A stretch of DNA of 64,000 nt, taken from Camellia lanceoleosa. Its lineage: Eukaryota; Streptophyta; Magnoliopsida; Ericales; Theaceae. The position numbers and the translations under genes were made by a program. The stretch spans positions 206,853,870-206,917,869 of the forward strand of contig CM045761.1 of NCBI GenBank assembly GCA_025200525.1, given 5' to 3'. The notes under the pieces were generated by a model that saw only the letters and a program-made list of their open reading frames with translations, did no database searches and had not been told where the DNA came from. Positions 48,859 through 61,085 of the stretch are shown one piece after another. How positions within the stretch are numbered: position 1 is the stretch's first letter; each line of letters begins with the position of its first letter.

Positions 48859-50561
48859 CCATCCTGTAGGGAGCCTTAGAAATAGGCTGGGTGCCTGGCA
48901 CAGTTTCAATAGTAAACTCTATCTCCTTATCTACCAATTCCCCTAGTAATTCATTTGGAAACACATCTGGAAATTCTCTAACAATAGGGATATCATTCAA
49001 TTCAACATTCACGGATTGTTCAGACAACACATAGCACAAAATAACCCTGGCACCCCTTCCTGATTAGTTTACATGCTTTCATTGCAGATATCAAATAAGG
49101 TGGATGCACTACCCCATTACCCACAAACACAATTTCCTTATGTTCTGGTGGTTTAAACACAACCTGTTTTGTCACACAATCAATGGTGGCACAATATTTG
49201 GTTAACCAATCCATGCCCAAAATTACATCAAAATGCCTAAAGTTCAAGGGCAACAAATCTACATATAGGATAGCATCCTCAATACGTATGTCACAAAATC
49301 GGTATATGGATTCACACAATACAGATTCCCCAGATGGAGCAGACACATATAGTAGATATGGAAGTAATTCTAGAGGTCTATTTAGTCTAGATGCAAATGC
49401 ACATGTTACAAATGAGTGTGTTGATCCAGAGTCAATTAACACAAAGGCATCCTGATTACATATAGAAATGGTACCTGAGACAACTGCGTTGGCATTCCGG
49501 GTATCACCTGGAACAAGCGCAAAAACTCTCCCTTGTCTCACGGTATCTCCGGTGGGAGTAGATCTCGTAGTGTTTCCCGATTTTGGGACTGACGCTGTCG
49601 AACTAGTAGCAAATTTTCCACTGTTTTGTTTGCAATCTCTGGCCATATGCCCCTGTTTACCACAATTAAAACAAGCTCCTGACACACGGTAACAAACCCC
49701 ACGATGCCTGTTACTACAAATAGTACACAACAGGGTTGTATCTCGGGAAGAATTAGAAGTATTTGAGGAGCACGTATTTTGCTTCTTTGAAAACTTCTTC
49801 TTTGAAAAGAAGCCCTGCCTTTTACTACCCTTCCAGTCAGTTGTCGATTTAGTTTGTCTAGCTATATTAGCTTCTGATATTATGGCCCTGTCTAGTACCC
49901 CAATGTAGGTTTCCAGCTTCAAGACATTCACCCTCTCTAGGATGTCGCTTCGAAGCCCGCCTTCAAAATGTCTCGCCTTCTTATAGTCTGAATCAATCAC
50001 GTGTGGCGCAAACCTGGCCAATTCAGTGAATTTGGCCTCGTACTCGGCTACAGTCATATTGTCTTGCTTTAGTTCCATGAATTCTGCCACCTTCCTATCC
50101 CGGACACACTGCGGGAAGTACTTGTCATAGAAAATTTCCAGAAATTTTGCCCAATCAGCATCTTTGTAATTCTCACACATTAACATCCACCATGTTCTTG
50201 CTTTGTCTTCTAGCATAAAGGTGGCTAGAAGCACTTTCTGTGTCTCCGAACACGGGAACACTTCAAACAGTTTTTCGATATCGAGGACCCAAGCTTCAGT
50301 TTTCAAAGGATCTAATCCACCATGGAACTGTGGTGGTTTCATTTTCTTAAACTCTTTAGTGAGAGCTATGGTTCGGTCATCATTCTGATTATCTAGCATA
50401 GGAGGTGCCGGAGGTGGAGGTGCAGGATGTGGCTACTGCCACTGTTGTTGCCATTCTTGTTGTTGCCTCAATGTCTCTGCCATTTCCTGAATCAGTCTTT
50501 CCATTCTATCCAGTCTGGCAGCAGAAGATTCCTCTATCTTATCACCTCTTGTTCTCATCAT
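48859..50561 (-). pseudogene. Chromovirus gag and protease, nearly intact
   Basis: From an ATG at 50561 the frame reads MMRTRGDKIEESSAARLDRM and meets one TAG (near 50433) after a Gln run, then is open from 50399 to 49020 (459 codons). Domains in order: retrotransposon Gag (FHGGLDPLKTEAWVLDIEKLF, AKFLEIFYDKYFP, VAEYEAKFTELARFAP), CCHC knuckle CFNCGKQGHMARDC (about 49632-49673), and protease with DSGSTHSFV and DVILGMDWLTKY. A frame change near 49030 leads to the linker IVREFPDVFPNELLGELV that precedes RT. This is the best-preserved retroelement gene in the window. Confidence 0.9.
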
Positions 50562-50800
50562 CTGATTAAACTTGCATTATACTTTATACAAAAGATACAT
50601 AGGTATGCATATACTAAAGAACATACATAATCAAATAATTTGAAATGCAAGCAGTTCACAAACTTATAACACATAGTTGTTCACATTTAACAGTTAAGCG
50701 TATTCTTGATACTTTCAGATTCATACTTATCACATGAATGCATCCTAGATCTTTTTTAGATGCTTATTGCTCTTTTGGACAAGTGTGTGAGTTATTAACT

Positions 50801-50815
50801 CGTGCTCTGACACCA
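50801..50815 (-). promoter_or_regulatory. Primer binding site of the chromovirus
   Basis: The minus strand reads TGGTGTCAGAGCACG three bases after the 5' LTR end, matching the tRNA-Met-type primer site of Tekay/Del chromoviruses. Confidence 0.8.
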
Positions 50816-50818
50816 CTC

Positions 50819-53064
50819 TGTCACGACCCGAACCCGCCCCTATGGGTTAAGGCCATAACTGGCCAGTAATCACGAGATTACCTACGGCCTCAAACCAAAT
50901 GAAACAAAACTCATAAGAGAAAAGGGGCCAAACAGAAGCAAATATAAAACTTTGTCCATAGAGCTGTGCTTATATGCACACCATAACATTCCAAACATTC
51001 ATATGTTAATAACTCACATTAAAATATGTACTAACACAGAACACTGTACATACAGGATCATACAGGTTTAAGTCAGTCGAACCCAAGACTTATATACAAA
51101 AGTAGTCCAATGCTTTCGCTAACATAACAAAACTATGAACAAAGGACAAAAGCGAGGACAGTCTCGTGCGTGAGACGTTTGGGCTGACTCCTCAAAACTT
51201 TGACTATTTCTCACAATTTCACTGAGGCTGGTTTTGGACGTCCCTTGGCTCACCTACATGTATATAAATGAGCGTGAGCGAAAGCCCAGTGAATAATATC
51301 AAATAAGGAAGATACATAAGCAATCTTTGAAACAGTTACAGCAAACGGCCTTTTTGGCCCAATCATTTGTATCAATCGGCCTTCGGCCCGATCGTTTATG
51401 TCAATCGGCCTTCGGCCCAATCATTCATGTCAGTCGGCCTTTGGCCCAATCATCCTTGTCAATCGGCCTTTGGCCCAATCATTCATGTCAATCGTTGTCC
51501 ACCATTCAAATTAATGAACTTACAAAACTTACATAGAAGTAAACAATTGGACAACAACATATTTCAAATATCTTGTTAAGGTATTACTCACAGTGATCGG
51601 CTTGTGGATTTGCCCTGGAGCTTGACCTTACACATCACATAACACATATGGGTCACAAATAATTCAATCCGTTCTTTAATTCACATATTCCTCTTTAGGC
51701 TTCATCCTTATCTCTTTAACTCAATTACAATGCTTAATGCATGCCTAAGAGTGCTTAGAAGTGAAAGGGAACGGAAAACAGAACACATAATGCATTTTCA
51801 AAATTTCAGAAAATAGGGTCCCCGCTCGAGCGTGGATTTCCCCACTTAAGCGGACCTTAAGGCCTGCAAAAGTACTGGTTATGTCATATTTACACTCGAG
51901 CGTGCATTTTGGCGCTCGAGCGGAAGGCCTCTCTATATGGCTCCACGCTCGAGCGTGCACTTCCCCCGCTCGAGCGGGAGTCATGTCTGGAAAAATGCTG
52001 GGGCCCGTTTTTAACGCTCGAGCGGCGGTTTCCTAGCTCGAGCGGACACCAAAATTGTGGAAAACCTAGAATTGTTCTTTGAGCTCAAATTCGACATTCC
52101 AATCACCATTCATGCATATAATAGCTCAAACTTCAATTATACTTGTGCTAACATGTACCAACATCAAATTACAACACAATGAAGCTCAATTTCTTGAATT
52201 ACTTACATGCATGCCTCAAATTAACCCAAACTCATCACCAAGACATCAAATTCAAGCATGCAAAGCTCACACCTCCATGATCTACACTTGCATGTGAGAA
52301 ATATTCATTATTCTCAACTTATTTGGTGAAGAGATGATCAAATACATGGATTTCAAACAAGATTCAACATGGATTATACACATTGTGTTCAAATATGGAA
52401 ATTCATAGCAATTTCCTACATGCATGTGTTCTATGACTTCAAATTCAACAAAACCAACTCATTTCATGCTCTTTATCATCATTCAACTTTGAATTTACAA
52501 TTTACAAACAAAGTCCATGAATCAAGGGTGGGTTACTCACCTAGGAGCCTTAATTCTCACAAATTATGGTTGATTCTTGAGTGTAGCTCCAAGATCACCA
52601 AGTTTCCTAGCAAAATCTCTATTTTGAGCTCCTTCCCTCTCTAGGTTTGGGTCCCCCCTCTCTTTAGGGCACAATATCAGATTTTTGAACTCAAGTATAG
52701 AGATTAAGTGCATAGTGCCCTTCCTACATAAGTTTCCACTAGTCCCAATTTTTAATATTAAATAATTTGAGCATTGCACCACTAATTAAATCAATTTAAT
52801 CTGATCCGAATCAATTTCCAATTAAATTTCACCGTAGGTTCTAAAAATTATGCCAATCACAATGGCGTGATCAATTTCAAGTTCTGTGGCCGATAAGGCC
52901 TCCAATTTAAATTCCAAAGCAGATAATCAAACAGATATTCCTACGGTGAATAGATAGAAATTCAAAACCACATATTTTCACATAATGGCACACAAATCAT
53001 ATCAAACACATAATCATATTCACATTAAGGACCAATTAGCATAATATGGAACAGGGTTATCACA
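50819..53064 (-). repeat. 5' LTR of the chromovirus (2246 bp)
   Basis: It is nearly identical to 40036-42262, with the same ~29-bp repeats (51346-51490) and a fuller set of CGCTCGAGCG palindromes (51826-52045). Confidence 0.9.
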
Positions 53065-53195
53065 TCTTTCTCTCCGAGATTCTGATCTCGAGTTTCCTTG
53101 TTGCAATTATCTTTCTCGATGTCAAGGTCAACATGTTTGCCACTTCCGGCAGAGATGTCGTCCCCGACCTTCTCTTTCTGTCCATCGTTGGCCAT
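53065..53195 (-). pseudogene. First ORF of a gypsy element, start
   Basis: An ATG at 53195 opens a minus-strand frame (MANDGQKEKVGDDISAGSGK) that runs into the chromovirus at its TCTTT duplication and resumes at 40035. It lies about 15 bases after the primer site, where the 5' leader of a gypsy element should be. Confidence 0.6.
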
Positions 53196-53210
53196 TTATT
53201 CTCCTTTCTT

Positions 53211-53228
53211 TCCCACAGACGGCGCCAA
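53211..53228 (-). promoter_or_regulatory. Primer binding site of the 531-bp-LTR gypsy element
   Basis: The minus strand reads TTTGGCGCCGTCTGTGGG, a well-known plant gypsy primer site. It is the clearest sign that 53231-53761 is a 5' LTR. Confidence 0.8.
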
Positions 53229-53230
53229 AT

Positions 53231-53761
53231 TGTGTGTGTTGATTTTTGACCACACTGCCAAATAGGTACTCAGCTGGAGAACACCAACATAATAGATTAA
53301 GCCCGAATGACCTGTCACAGAAAGAAGAGATTCCGGTGGTGGTTCGTTCACCCGGGGGCACTCTGATGATCAAGTCAGTTATCTCCCAAAGACAACAAAA
53401 GTGCTTAACTCACTATTCAGAATACAAAAAGCGTACCTTAGACCCATGAGGGTGCCTCTCTTTTATAGCCAACACTGACCTAATCCCAATAGAAGCTTAG
53501 CTTCAATGGACTCTGGCTCAATGCTAATCCTGGACTCCCAGTTAGATTGGGATAAACTCTCTAAGAGTCTTATCTTTACCCAAACTGAAGTCCTCTCTCA
53601 TTCTAGGACTCTTGTCCCTTATCCCGGATTCTGGTATCTTCACAGATAACCTCAGCCTAGCCGAGATTATCTCGGCGTTATGACCAGGACACGTGGTACC
53701 TCGGCTGGCACTTCGGTGCCACCTCGGCCACGTGTTGTCATTCAAAAATTATGTCCCCACA
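53231..53761 (-). repeat. 5' LTR of a gypsy element, abutting the MPPbeta exon
   Basis: On the minus strand it starts TGTGGGGACAT at 53761 and ends CACACACA at 53231, followed by a 2-bp spacer and the primer site. Its sequence differs from the 3.7-kb LTR, so it belongs to another element. No matching 3' LTR is in the window. Several GC-rich palindromic words (GGCACTTCGGTGCC, ACGTGGTACCTCGG) lie near the MPPbeta end. Confidence 0.75.
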
Positions 53762-55829
53762 CAAGGGCACTGAGAAGAGGATTGCCAGGGAATTGGAGGA
53801 GGAGATTGAGAATCTGGGGGGACATCTCAATGCCTATACTTCCAGGGAACATACTACTTATTATGCTAAGGTTATGGATAATGATGTGCCTAAGCGTTGG
53901 ATATATTGGCCGATATTCTGCAGAATTCTAAGTTTGATGAGAATCGGATTAATCGGTAGCGTGATGTCATTTTGAGAGAGATGGAAGAGGTTGTAACATT
54001 CATTCTTTGATAAAGTTTGTGTTTTGCTTCAATTTTCCTCATAATTTGATTTGTTTTCCGGGAATGATTCTATATTCTAATTGTTTGATGTAAAAAGCCA
54101 TTGCACTATAGACCATATGAATCTTTGGTGACGTAAATTGCGTATGAGAATTATTAGAATTGGTGTTAATCCTAGTGAAGAATATAGTCAATAGAAAAAA
54201 GGCATATCATGCTTCACAGGGTAAACGGTAAAGTCTGTGTTACATGGGGAATAAGAGCCAATAATAGTTTGTTAAGGTAGTTATTGTTTTAATAATGAGA
54301 AGGGGATGCGAACACTAAGGAGTTGTTGGATGATCAAAATGTTTTGATTTTGAGAAAAAGGAATACAATGAGTTCTATTAATTGCTATTAGTTGCTTGAG
54401 CAGTTGAAAGAAATGCCTTAGTGTGACTGACCTCCTTGTGCTTTACTTTCTTCCACCCTTTGCATTGATGTACCAATAGATGCTGATCGAGTCAATTTTC
54501 TGAATGATGAATGCCTTTGCGTATTCATTTGTGGTCTCATGATTTCATCAATTAAATCATCTCTATATTTTGTTTTTACAAAAGATTCTAATTGCATTGT
54601 CATTAGTTCTTTCATTTTCTATTATGATGCTTGTATATTATTTATTATAGGTTGAAGGGCAAACTGACAAAGTAATTTTTGACCATCTGCATGCAACTAC
54701 TTTCCAGTACACTCTTTTGGGCAGAACCATTCTTGGACCTGCTCAAAATATCAAGACGATCACCAAATATAATCTTTAAAAGTATACATCGACACACTAC
54801 ACTGCACCTAGAATGGTAGGTGATATTTATATTGATTGTTAAGTCTACTTGGTTGGTTCGTTGGTTACATGTTGGCTTCGCCGTCATTTTATCATCAATT
54901 ATTTTACTCTATTGACTTACTTATTGAAGTCTTAAGCATTGGCCTTCTATTTTAGGTAATTACTGCTTCTGGAGCTATGAAGCATGAGGACATTGTTGAG
55001 CAAGTAAAGAAATTGTTTACCAAGTTGTCAACAGATCCAACTACAACGTCTGAATTAGTTGCTAAAGAACCAGCAATTTTTATAGGTTCCAAGGTGTGCT
55101 TATATCATATAAATATTTCATGATTTGTTTAATTTAAACATTTTCTTCCATCTTGTCTTTCTACAAAATTTATTAATTGGCATAAGTTATGTGAAAATCA
55201 GGTTAGGATAATTGATGATGATATAGCTTTGGCACAATTTGCGGTTGCTTTCAATGGGGCTTCTTGGACGGATCCAGATTCCATTGCTTTGATGGTCATA
55301 CAGTCTATGTTGGGATCTTGGAATAAGAATGCAGGTGGTGGGAAGCACATAGGGTGAGCTGTTTGAACATCATTTGTGGGGTTTTAATAACTAAGTTGGA
55401 TATTTTCCTGTGATATAACCTGTGAGCACATGCATTAATTAATTTTTGACAATTTGTAAGCAGTTCTGAGATTGCCGAAAACATGATGGCCTTTAAAACC
55501 AACTATAAGGACACTGGTCTATTTGGTGTTTATGCCATTGCCAAGGTGAGATTATGTCCTATAATTATGATTTTGTTAGTTTTAGGGCCTTTTTTCCCTC
55601 TTCATTGCAGGTTCTTTCAAATTTTTGATATCTTTTTGCCATGACTCCATATTTTGTTAGCAAATTGAGAACATCTATAAGTCACTCCCTCAAATGATTG
55701 GGTTGTATCTCTTGTTCCCTCTTGTTCCATTTCTTTCCTCATTCACTTTTCTGATGGATTAGGTTCCGATTTGGCACTACTGTGTGTTTAGCTTGGAATT
55801 ACTTTTCTTTCCTTTGAAATAATGCTTTA

Positions 55830-55960
55830 GGTTGTGTTTGGCTGCATCTTTAAAGTACTTTGATGTGTAGAGGCTTCCCTAAAGGCACTTTTTTTGTGAA
55901 ATAAAACATATAAGAGGATATGCAAGTGCTTTTGAAGCGCGGCAAATAAACACTCCTAAG
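55830..55960. mobile_element. Small MITE-like foldback in an MPPbeta intron
   Basis: GGTTGTGTTTGGCTGC at the left and the complement of GTGTTTATTTGCCGCGC at the right make imperfect inverted ends, with matching CTTTAAAGTACTTTG and AAGTGCTTTTGAAG stretches inside. The duplication at the ends is unclear. Confidence 0.4.
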
Positions 55961-56381
55961 CCTTTTTACAACAACATCTTCTATAGAGCTCTTAACTTAT
56001 TGGAGGCCTATACACCACAAAACAGGCCTAATAAGTGAAACATATTATTGGATGTTGAAGGGGACACTGGTTGCTTGCATTCTGGGTGAGTTTAGACCTG
56101 AAATATAGTCATAAGTAAAACAAAATAGCCCAGCTGGTTCTCTTGTGGGTGATTTAGGTATGTTAAAAAGGGAAAAAGGGAGTACTGTGCCAAGGGATGA
56201 GGTTCACCCCTTCCAGTATCCTTTATTGGCAGGGATTAACACTAGGATAGTGGTTATGGCCTCAAGCAGGGAAAACTGCAGTAAGTCAAGCGAGAAGAAT
56301 AAAAGGGTGACAAGTGCAAAAAGTTACAGTGGAAATTTTGAAAAATTGCAATTCTTTCTCTCCATAAATTAATATGATACT

Positions 56382-59300
56382 TGTAGACGCGCCCGAACGT
56401 CTCGGGAAAAATTCCGTTTTGTTCATTGGGCTCACTACAGTTCGGACTCAAATGTCACGGTTCTGAATCTAATCTCACAAAGTGCAATCCAAGATCGATA
56501 AATCACCAAAGAGTCCAAATCCGGCAAATCATTTTGAAAAATTGATTTTTAGAAAGAAGTGCCAAACATGGACTGCTTTGCCAGATACAGAGTCGCCACC
56601 TAAATATTTTATTTTGGGAGAATTTAGGAAACCCTGACTCGTGCCTAAGGCCACGTGTCCGTCATCACCAAAGTTGCCTCGGCTCGAGAACTTGGGTACG
56701 AGAGGGGAAGGTCATGCAATGAGCACCCCGCTCGCCCGATCAAAGATCGGCCTTGACTAACATGATATCTTGTTTTTGAAAACACATGTGCTCTTATTCT
56801 GGTTATTTAACCTAGAATTACTATGTGATGCACACAGCATACAAGTATAGACTGGATTACCTAAGTTGGAACAAAGCATTGCATATTCATTTTGAAAACG
56901 GTTTGTTAGTTGCAAGTATGCTAAAATACGGATTTTGCCACCCTCAAGTGGGCTTAGAAAACATGGTGATTTGCCACTCTCAAGTGGGCTTAAAACTCGC
57001 AATCAATGAATTGTCCCAATTCAAGTAATCCAACCTTCACCCACAGGCAATCAGGCAGTTATATCACATAAGCAAATAGCCTCATGGTAAGCATGCTATC
57101 ATGGCAGTCACCCACATACATGCAAGGATGTTAAAGCATAAACACTTACCGAGTACTCCGAGCCAAAACAAAAGCTATGTTAGAAATCAATGCATGATCC
57201 TAGCTATGTCAAGAACGCCTAATGCAACACATACAGAATGCAACTAAGATAGGCTCAGCTATTCTAAGACGGCATATGAGATGCTACAGATAACACGCAT
57301 TCAACTTGGAATTGCAATATGATGCAGTTAGTATGATGCGCCGAGCTCGGTGCATGCAAGACAGATGAATGGATGCAAACATGCGAGTATAAGGATGCTA
57401 ATTGAAACATGCCCTAAAACTAACCATCGTAAGCTAGTAAATAAAAGGGAGAAAGAAATGGGGGTTGGAAGACATGCATCATACACACTCACACTTATTT
57501 ACAACATTGCCCTCTCGGAGGAGGGTCCAAATAAATAATACAGAACCAGCTAGCTAATCTAAGCTAATCTAATTAAACTAGTTATTACATAACGAAATGA
57601 ATAACAAGCTACGGCTAATTATTACACAACTCTAATTAATCAACAAATTTACTAAGTAAGCAATTTAAATAAGCATATGAACTAAATGAAATAGGTTGCC
57701 TCAGCTCTACTTTGAATGACAAAGGATGCATGCATGCTTGAATTGCTTTGTGCGGAAATCCATTACGACGCCCCGTTTTGCCTCTGTTTGCAATTGATCC
57801 CAGAAACTTGCACCAAGCTCCAGAGAGATGAAACTCCACCCTGGAAAACTGTGGGAGGGCTGCCGACCATCTATTGGCCTTAGAGACCACCTGCCGACCA
57901 CTTTTGTGGTGAAAAACCAGAAAAAGTGGTCGGCCAGCCACTAAACCTGGTCGGCCGACCAGTTTCCTCTCTTGGTTTCTTGTTTTCTACAACAAAGGGA
58001 AAGAGAGAGGCACGACAAAGTATTTGCAACACATGTGTGCACGACCACTCTCCCCATCATTGCATAAGCTCAAGGGAGTGTAGTCCTCGACCCTTGGGTC
58101 ACCAATCATGCATTTTGATGCATGATGGCCGAGGAGCCGAATTGTACGACTCAATATGAAATGAATGCACATACAAATACCAAAAGCTAACAACTCCATC
58201 ATGGGTAGTCAAGAATGTCGGCGATTGGGAATCGAGGCATGTTTTGTCACTTTGAGTGCAAGATGTCCCTCGTTTCCCATGTTCGGACTAACTCCTATCC
58301 CACACACAATGCAACAAACATGGCATGCACAAATGCAACTCTAGCATACAGTCCTAATGCAATGCAACTAAGTGATGCAAACATGCAAGGGATAACATGC
58401 AAACATGCAACTAGTATACACAATGCTATAAGCTACATGGCATGCACAATGCTCATGACACTAGCATACACAATGCACATGGAACTAATATACACAATGA
58501 GATAAACAAGGCATGCACAATGTAATGATCAATCATGTGATAACGTGGCATACTCAATGCTATGAACTAAAAAGGCATACTTGATGCAAAATGGACTTAA
58601 ACTAAAATGAATGGGCCTCAGCCACACCCAAATCAGTGGCCAAAGATGATAAAAACAGGGCTCCAAAACTCATGCAAACATGCCCAATGCGATGGCCCCA
58701 AGCCTAAGGCATGAAACATAACTTTCCAAACGCATTGAAGAGGATGAAACATGGAGTGCAAGGACACATGTTCCAACTCTGAAATGGCATACAAGATGAC
58801 TCCAAATGATGTAAACAACTCACACAATGCATGTTGAATGGCTCAAACACCGAAACTAGTGAAGTGTATTACACTATAGGCATGCAAGGCAATGCTCAAA
58901 TGGCCAAACCAACTCCAAACAGACCCTATGCAGGCCAGAATAGGAGCAAAAGTGAACTAAGATGATGGCTTGAAAGGCACAAAAATGAAGCTCATGCAAT
59001 GGCTCACAAATGGGGTATAATGATGCAACTCTCAAGCACATTGAAAGAGTGACAAACATGAGAATATGGCCAAGAAATAAGCTCTAAAATAACATTCCTC
59101 ATAATGCCAAAACATGAAAATACCTCAAGTTAAGCATGCAAGGGACCTCAAAACTCAAAGCTAGGCAAGGCTATTACACTACAAGCATGCATGGCAAGCA
59201 TCATTCAACCAAGAGGCCTCAAAATAGAGCTAAGGCAGCCCAAAATATGAACAAAATCAGTTTGGATCATGGCCAAAATATGCTAGAATAGAGGGCCAGA

Positions 59301-61085
59301 ACATCATGCATTTCAAGCTAGTAAACATGATTTACACTACAAGCATGTGAAGCATATGAGAGGCTACCAAACCAGCCAAAAATAGAATCATGGCATGCCA
59401 AATGATGGCCAAAAACCCACTGAGACATGATCAATACATGCAAGAATGAGGTGCTACTTTGATAAGCCATGAAAGGGATTATTCTACACATGCAAGAGGC
59501 AAACACAAGGTGACCAAACCAGCCGTAGACAAAGTCTAGGAAGGTCCCAAAAGTCACCAAAAAGGGCCTGAACCAAGCCTTGGAAGTATGAAAGTATGTA
59601 CTCCTTTGAAAGGCCAAAAATGCAAACAAACAAGGCCAAAAGAGAGAGGGTCTTCCTTCTCTGATTTAGGCCCTCAAAACCACATGCCAACCACTGAAAA
59701 TCTGCTGGATTTCAGTGGCTAAAAGGCCAAGCCAAGATCAACACAAAGGTCTCATGGCATGGCACAAAACAAGGCTAAATAGAGCATGCAAGAGGGTAGA
59801 TGACCCTCAACACCAAAAGAGCCTTAAAAAAACATGAAAAACACTTAAATATGAAGCTTTTTTCAGTTGACCACAAATCCTAAATATGCATGAAAGTATG
59901 GCTAAGAGAATGATCAAGATAGAGCTTAAAAAGAGAGAAAAGGAGTTACCCTTGAAGCTCAGCAAAACCAGCAAGTTTTGGGACCAAAAACCAACTCTTC
60001 AACCTCTGAAAATACCCTCCAAGAACCTTAGATCAATGGTGGAGGTGTGTGGCTATGAGGTGTGGTGCAATAGTTCAAGAACAATACACGTTTGAACCCA
60101 AAATGTAGAGATATAGAGAGATATATATTTTTGCCTTAGCAAATTTTAGAACCTGGTATAAGGAGAGAGAGAGCCTCTCTTATAGAGGTTTGAAGCTAAA
60201 GCTTCCTTAAGAAGCTAAAATCTTGGATGCAAATCCTCCATATACGTGTATGGAGGATACAGTCTGTGCCTTCCAGCTGGCACAACTGGCATCCACACAA
60301 TCTGACAAAATAGGAGGAAACCAGCCAACCAGAAAAGGTGGTCGGTCGACTAGGGCAAGTGGTCTCCTAGAAAAAAGGTGGTTGGCAAGTGCAAATGGTG
60401 GTCTCCACAGTGAAAGCAAGCCAATGGTGGGGTGGGAAACCAGCAAATGTGGCCCAAAGACCAAAAAAACCAGTTTCCCGGCCAGAAAATCGGCTGGCAG
60501 GGAGAAAAGTGGTTTCCAAGGAGAAAACTGGTCTCCCACCCTTGTACCACCTTCCAAACAAGGAAAAAGAGGTTCGTGCCAAGAACGAACCAACACGGAT
60601 GCAAACTGAGAGTTCGGGAGGCAAGACGCATGGCCGGGGGCCTCGAAAACTGGCTGTTGAGCACAAAAAGTGGCGTATGACCACAAAAGTGGTCTCCCGG
60701 ACCACAATGTCCCTCTAGATAGAGGAAACAAGGTGTGTTCCAAAAACTGTGCCAAACGGAGAATGTTAAGCGGTCCCGAACCGAGGCGCACGGCCGACGG
60801 CTCCGAAAACCGAAAACTAGTCTCCAAACGGGAACAGTGGCCTACGACCACGAAAAGTAGTCTACGACCACTGAGAGATGGTCTACAAGACCTCTCCCTC
60901 CCTCCGGGAAGAGAAAACAAGACTGAGTCCGCAGATCGAGTCAAAGTACAAAAGTCTTGAGGTCCGGAGGTGAGGCTCTCAGCTAAGAACTCCGAAACCT
61001 CGAAACAAGCACAACATGCGCAATCACTGAGTGCTCATTCGATGACGTCTGAGTCTTAAGGTCGGTCAAAAATGGGGTGTCTACA
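56382..61085 (-). repeat. Solo LTR of the Tat-like family (4.7 kb) in an MPPbeta intron
   Basis: On the minus strand it starts TGTAGACACCCC at 61085 and ends GCGTCTACA at 56382. ATACT (56377-56381) and ATACC (61086-61090) are a 5-bp duplication with one change. It shares its start, the block near the end (AAGCAGTCCATGTTTGGCAC) and the hairpin with the two other copies, but its middle differs and is longer. Open frames inside (for example 60207-60944) have no recognisable domain. Confidence 0.85.
56736..56750 (-). other. Conserved LTR hairpin, copy with a compensating change
   Basis: CCGATC-TTT-GATCGG on the element's sense strand keeps the stem of the other copies although one pair has changed from G:C to A:T. 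Confidence 0.7.

Larger units (their letters stand above)
40036..53064 (-). mobile_element. Complete Ty3/gypsy chromovirus-like element (Tekay/Del type), nested
   Basis: Two LTRs (40036-42262, 50819-53064) start TGTCACGACCCG and end GGGTTATCACA; the perfect duplication TCTTT flanks them (40031-40035, 53065-53069). On the minus strand it has primer site, gag, protease, RT, RNase H, integrase and a C-terminal chromodomain. Without the solo LTR inside it (3782 bp) it is about 9.2 kb. The LTRs are very similar, so it is one of the younger insertions, although its frames already carry stops. Confidence 0.93.

Noticed and set aside
49183..49692. Plus-strand frames over the chromovirus gag/protease
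   Set aside because: They are shadows of the minus-strand Gag-protease frame, which has clear conserved motifs.
60207..60944. A 245-codon minus-strand open frame
   Set aside because: It lies inside a solo LTR, overlaps long frames on the other strand, has no domain and looks like a by-product of local GC-rich composition.
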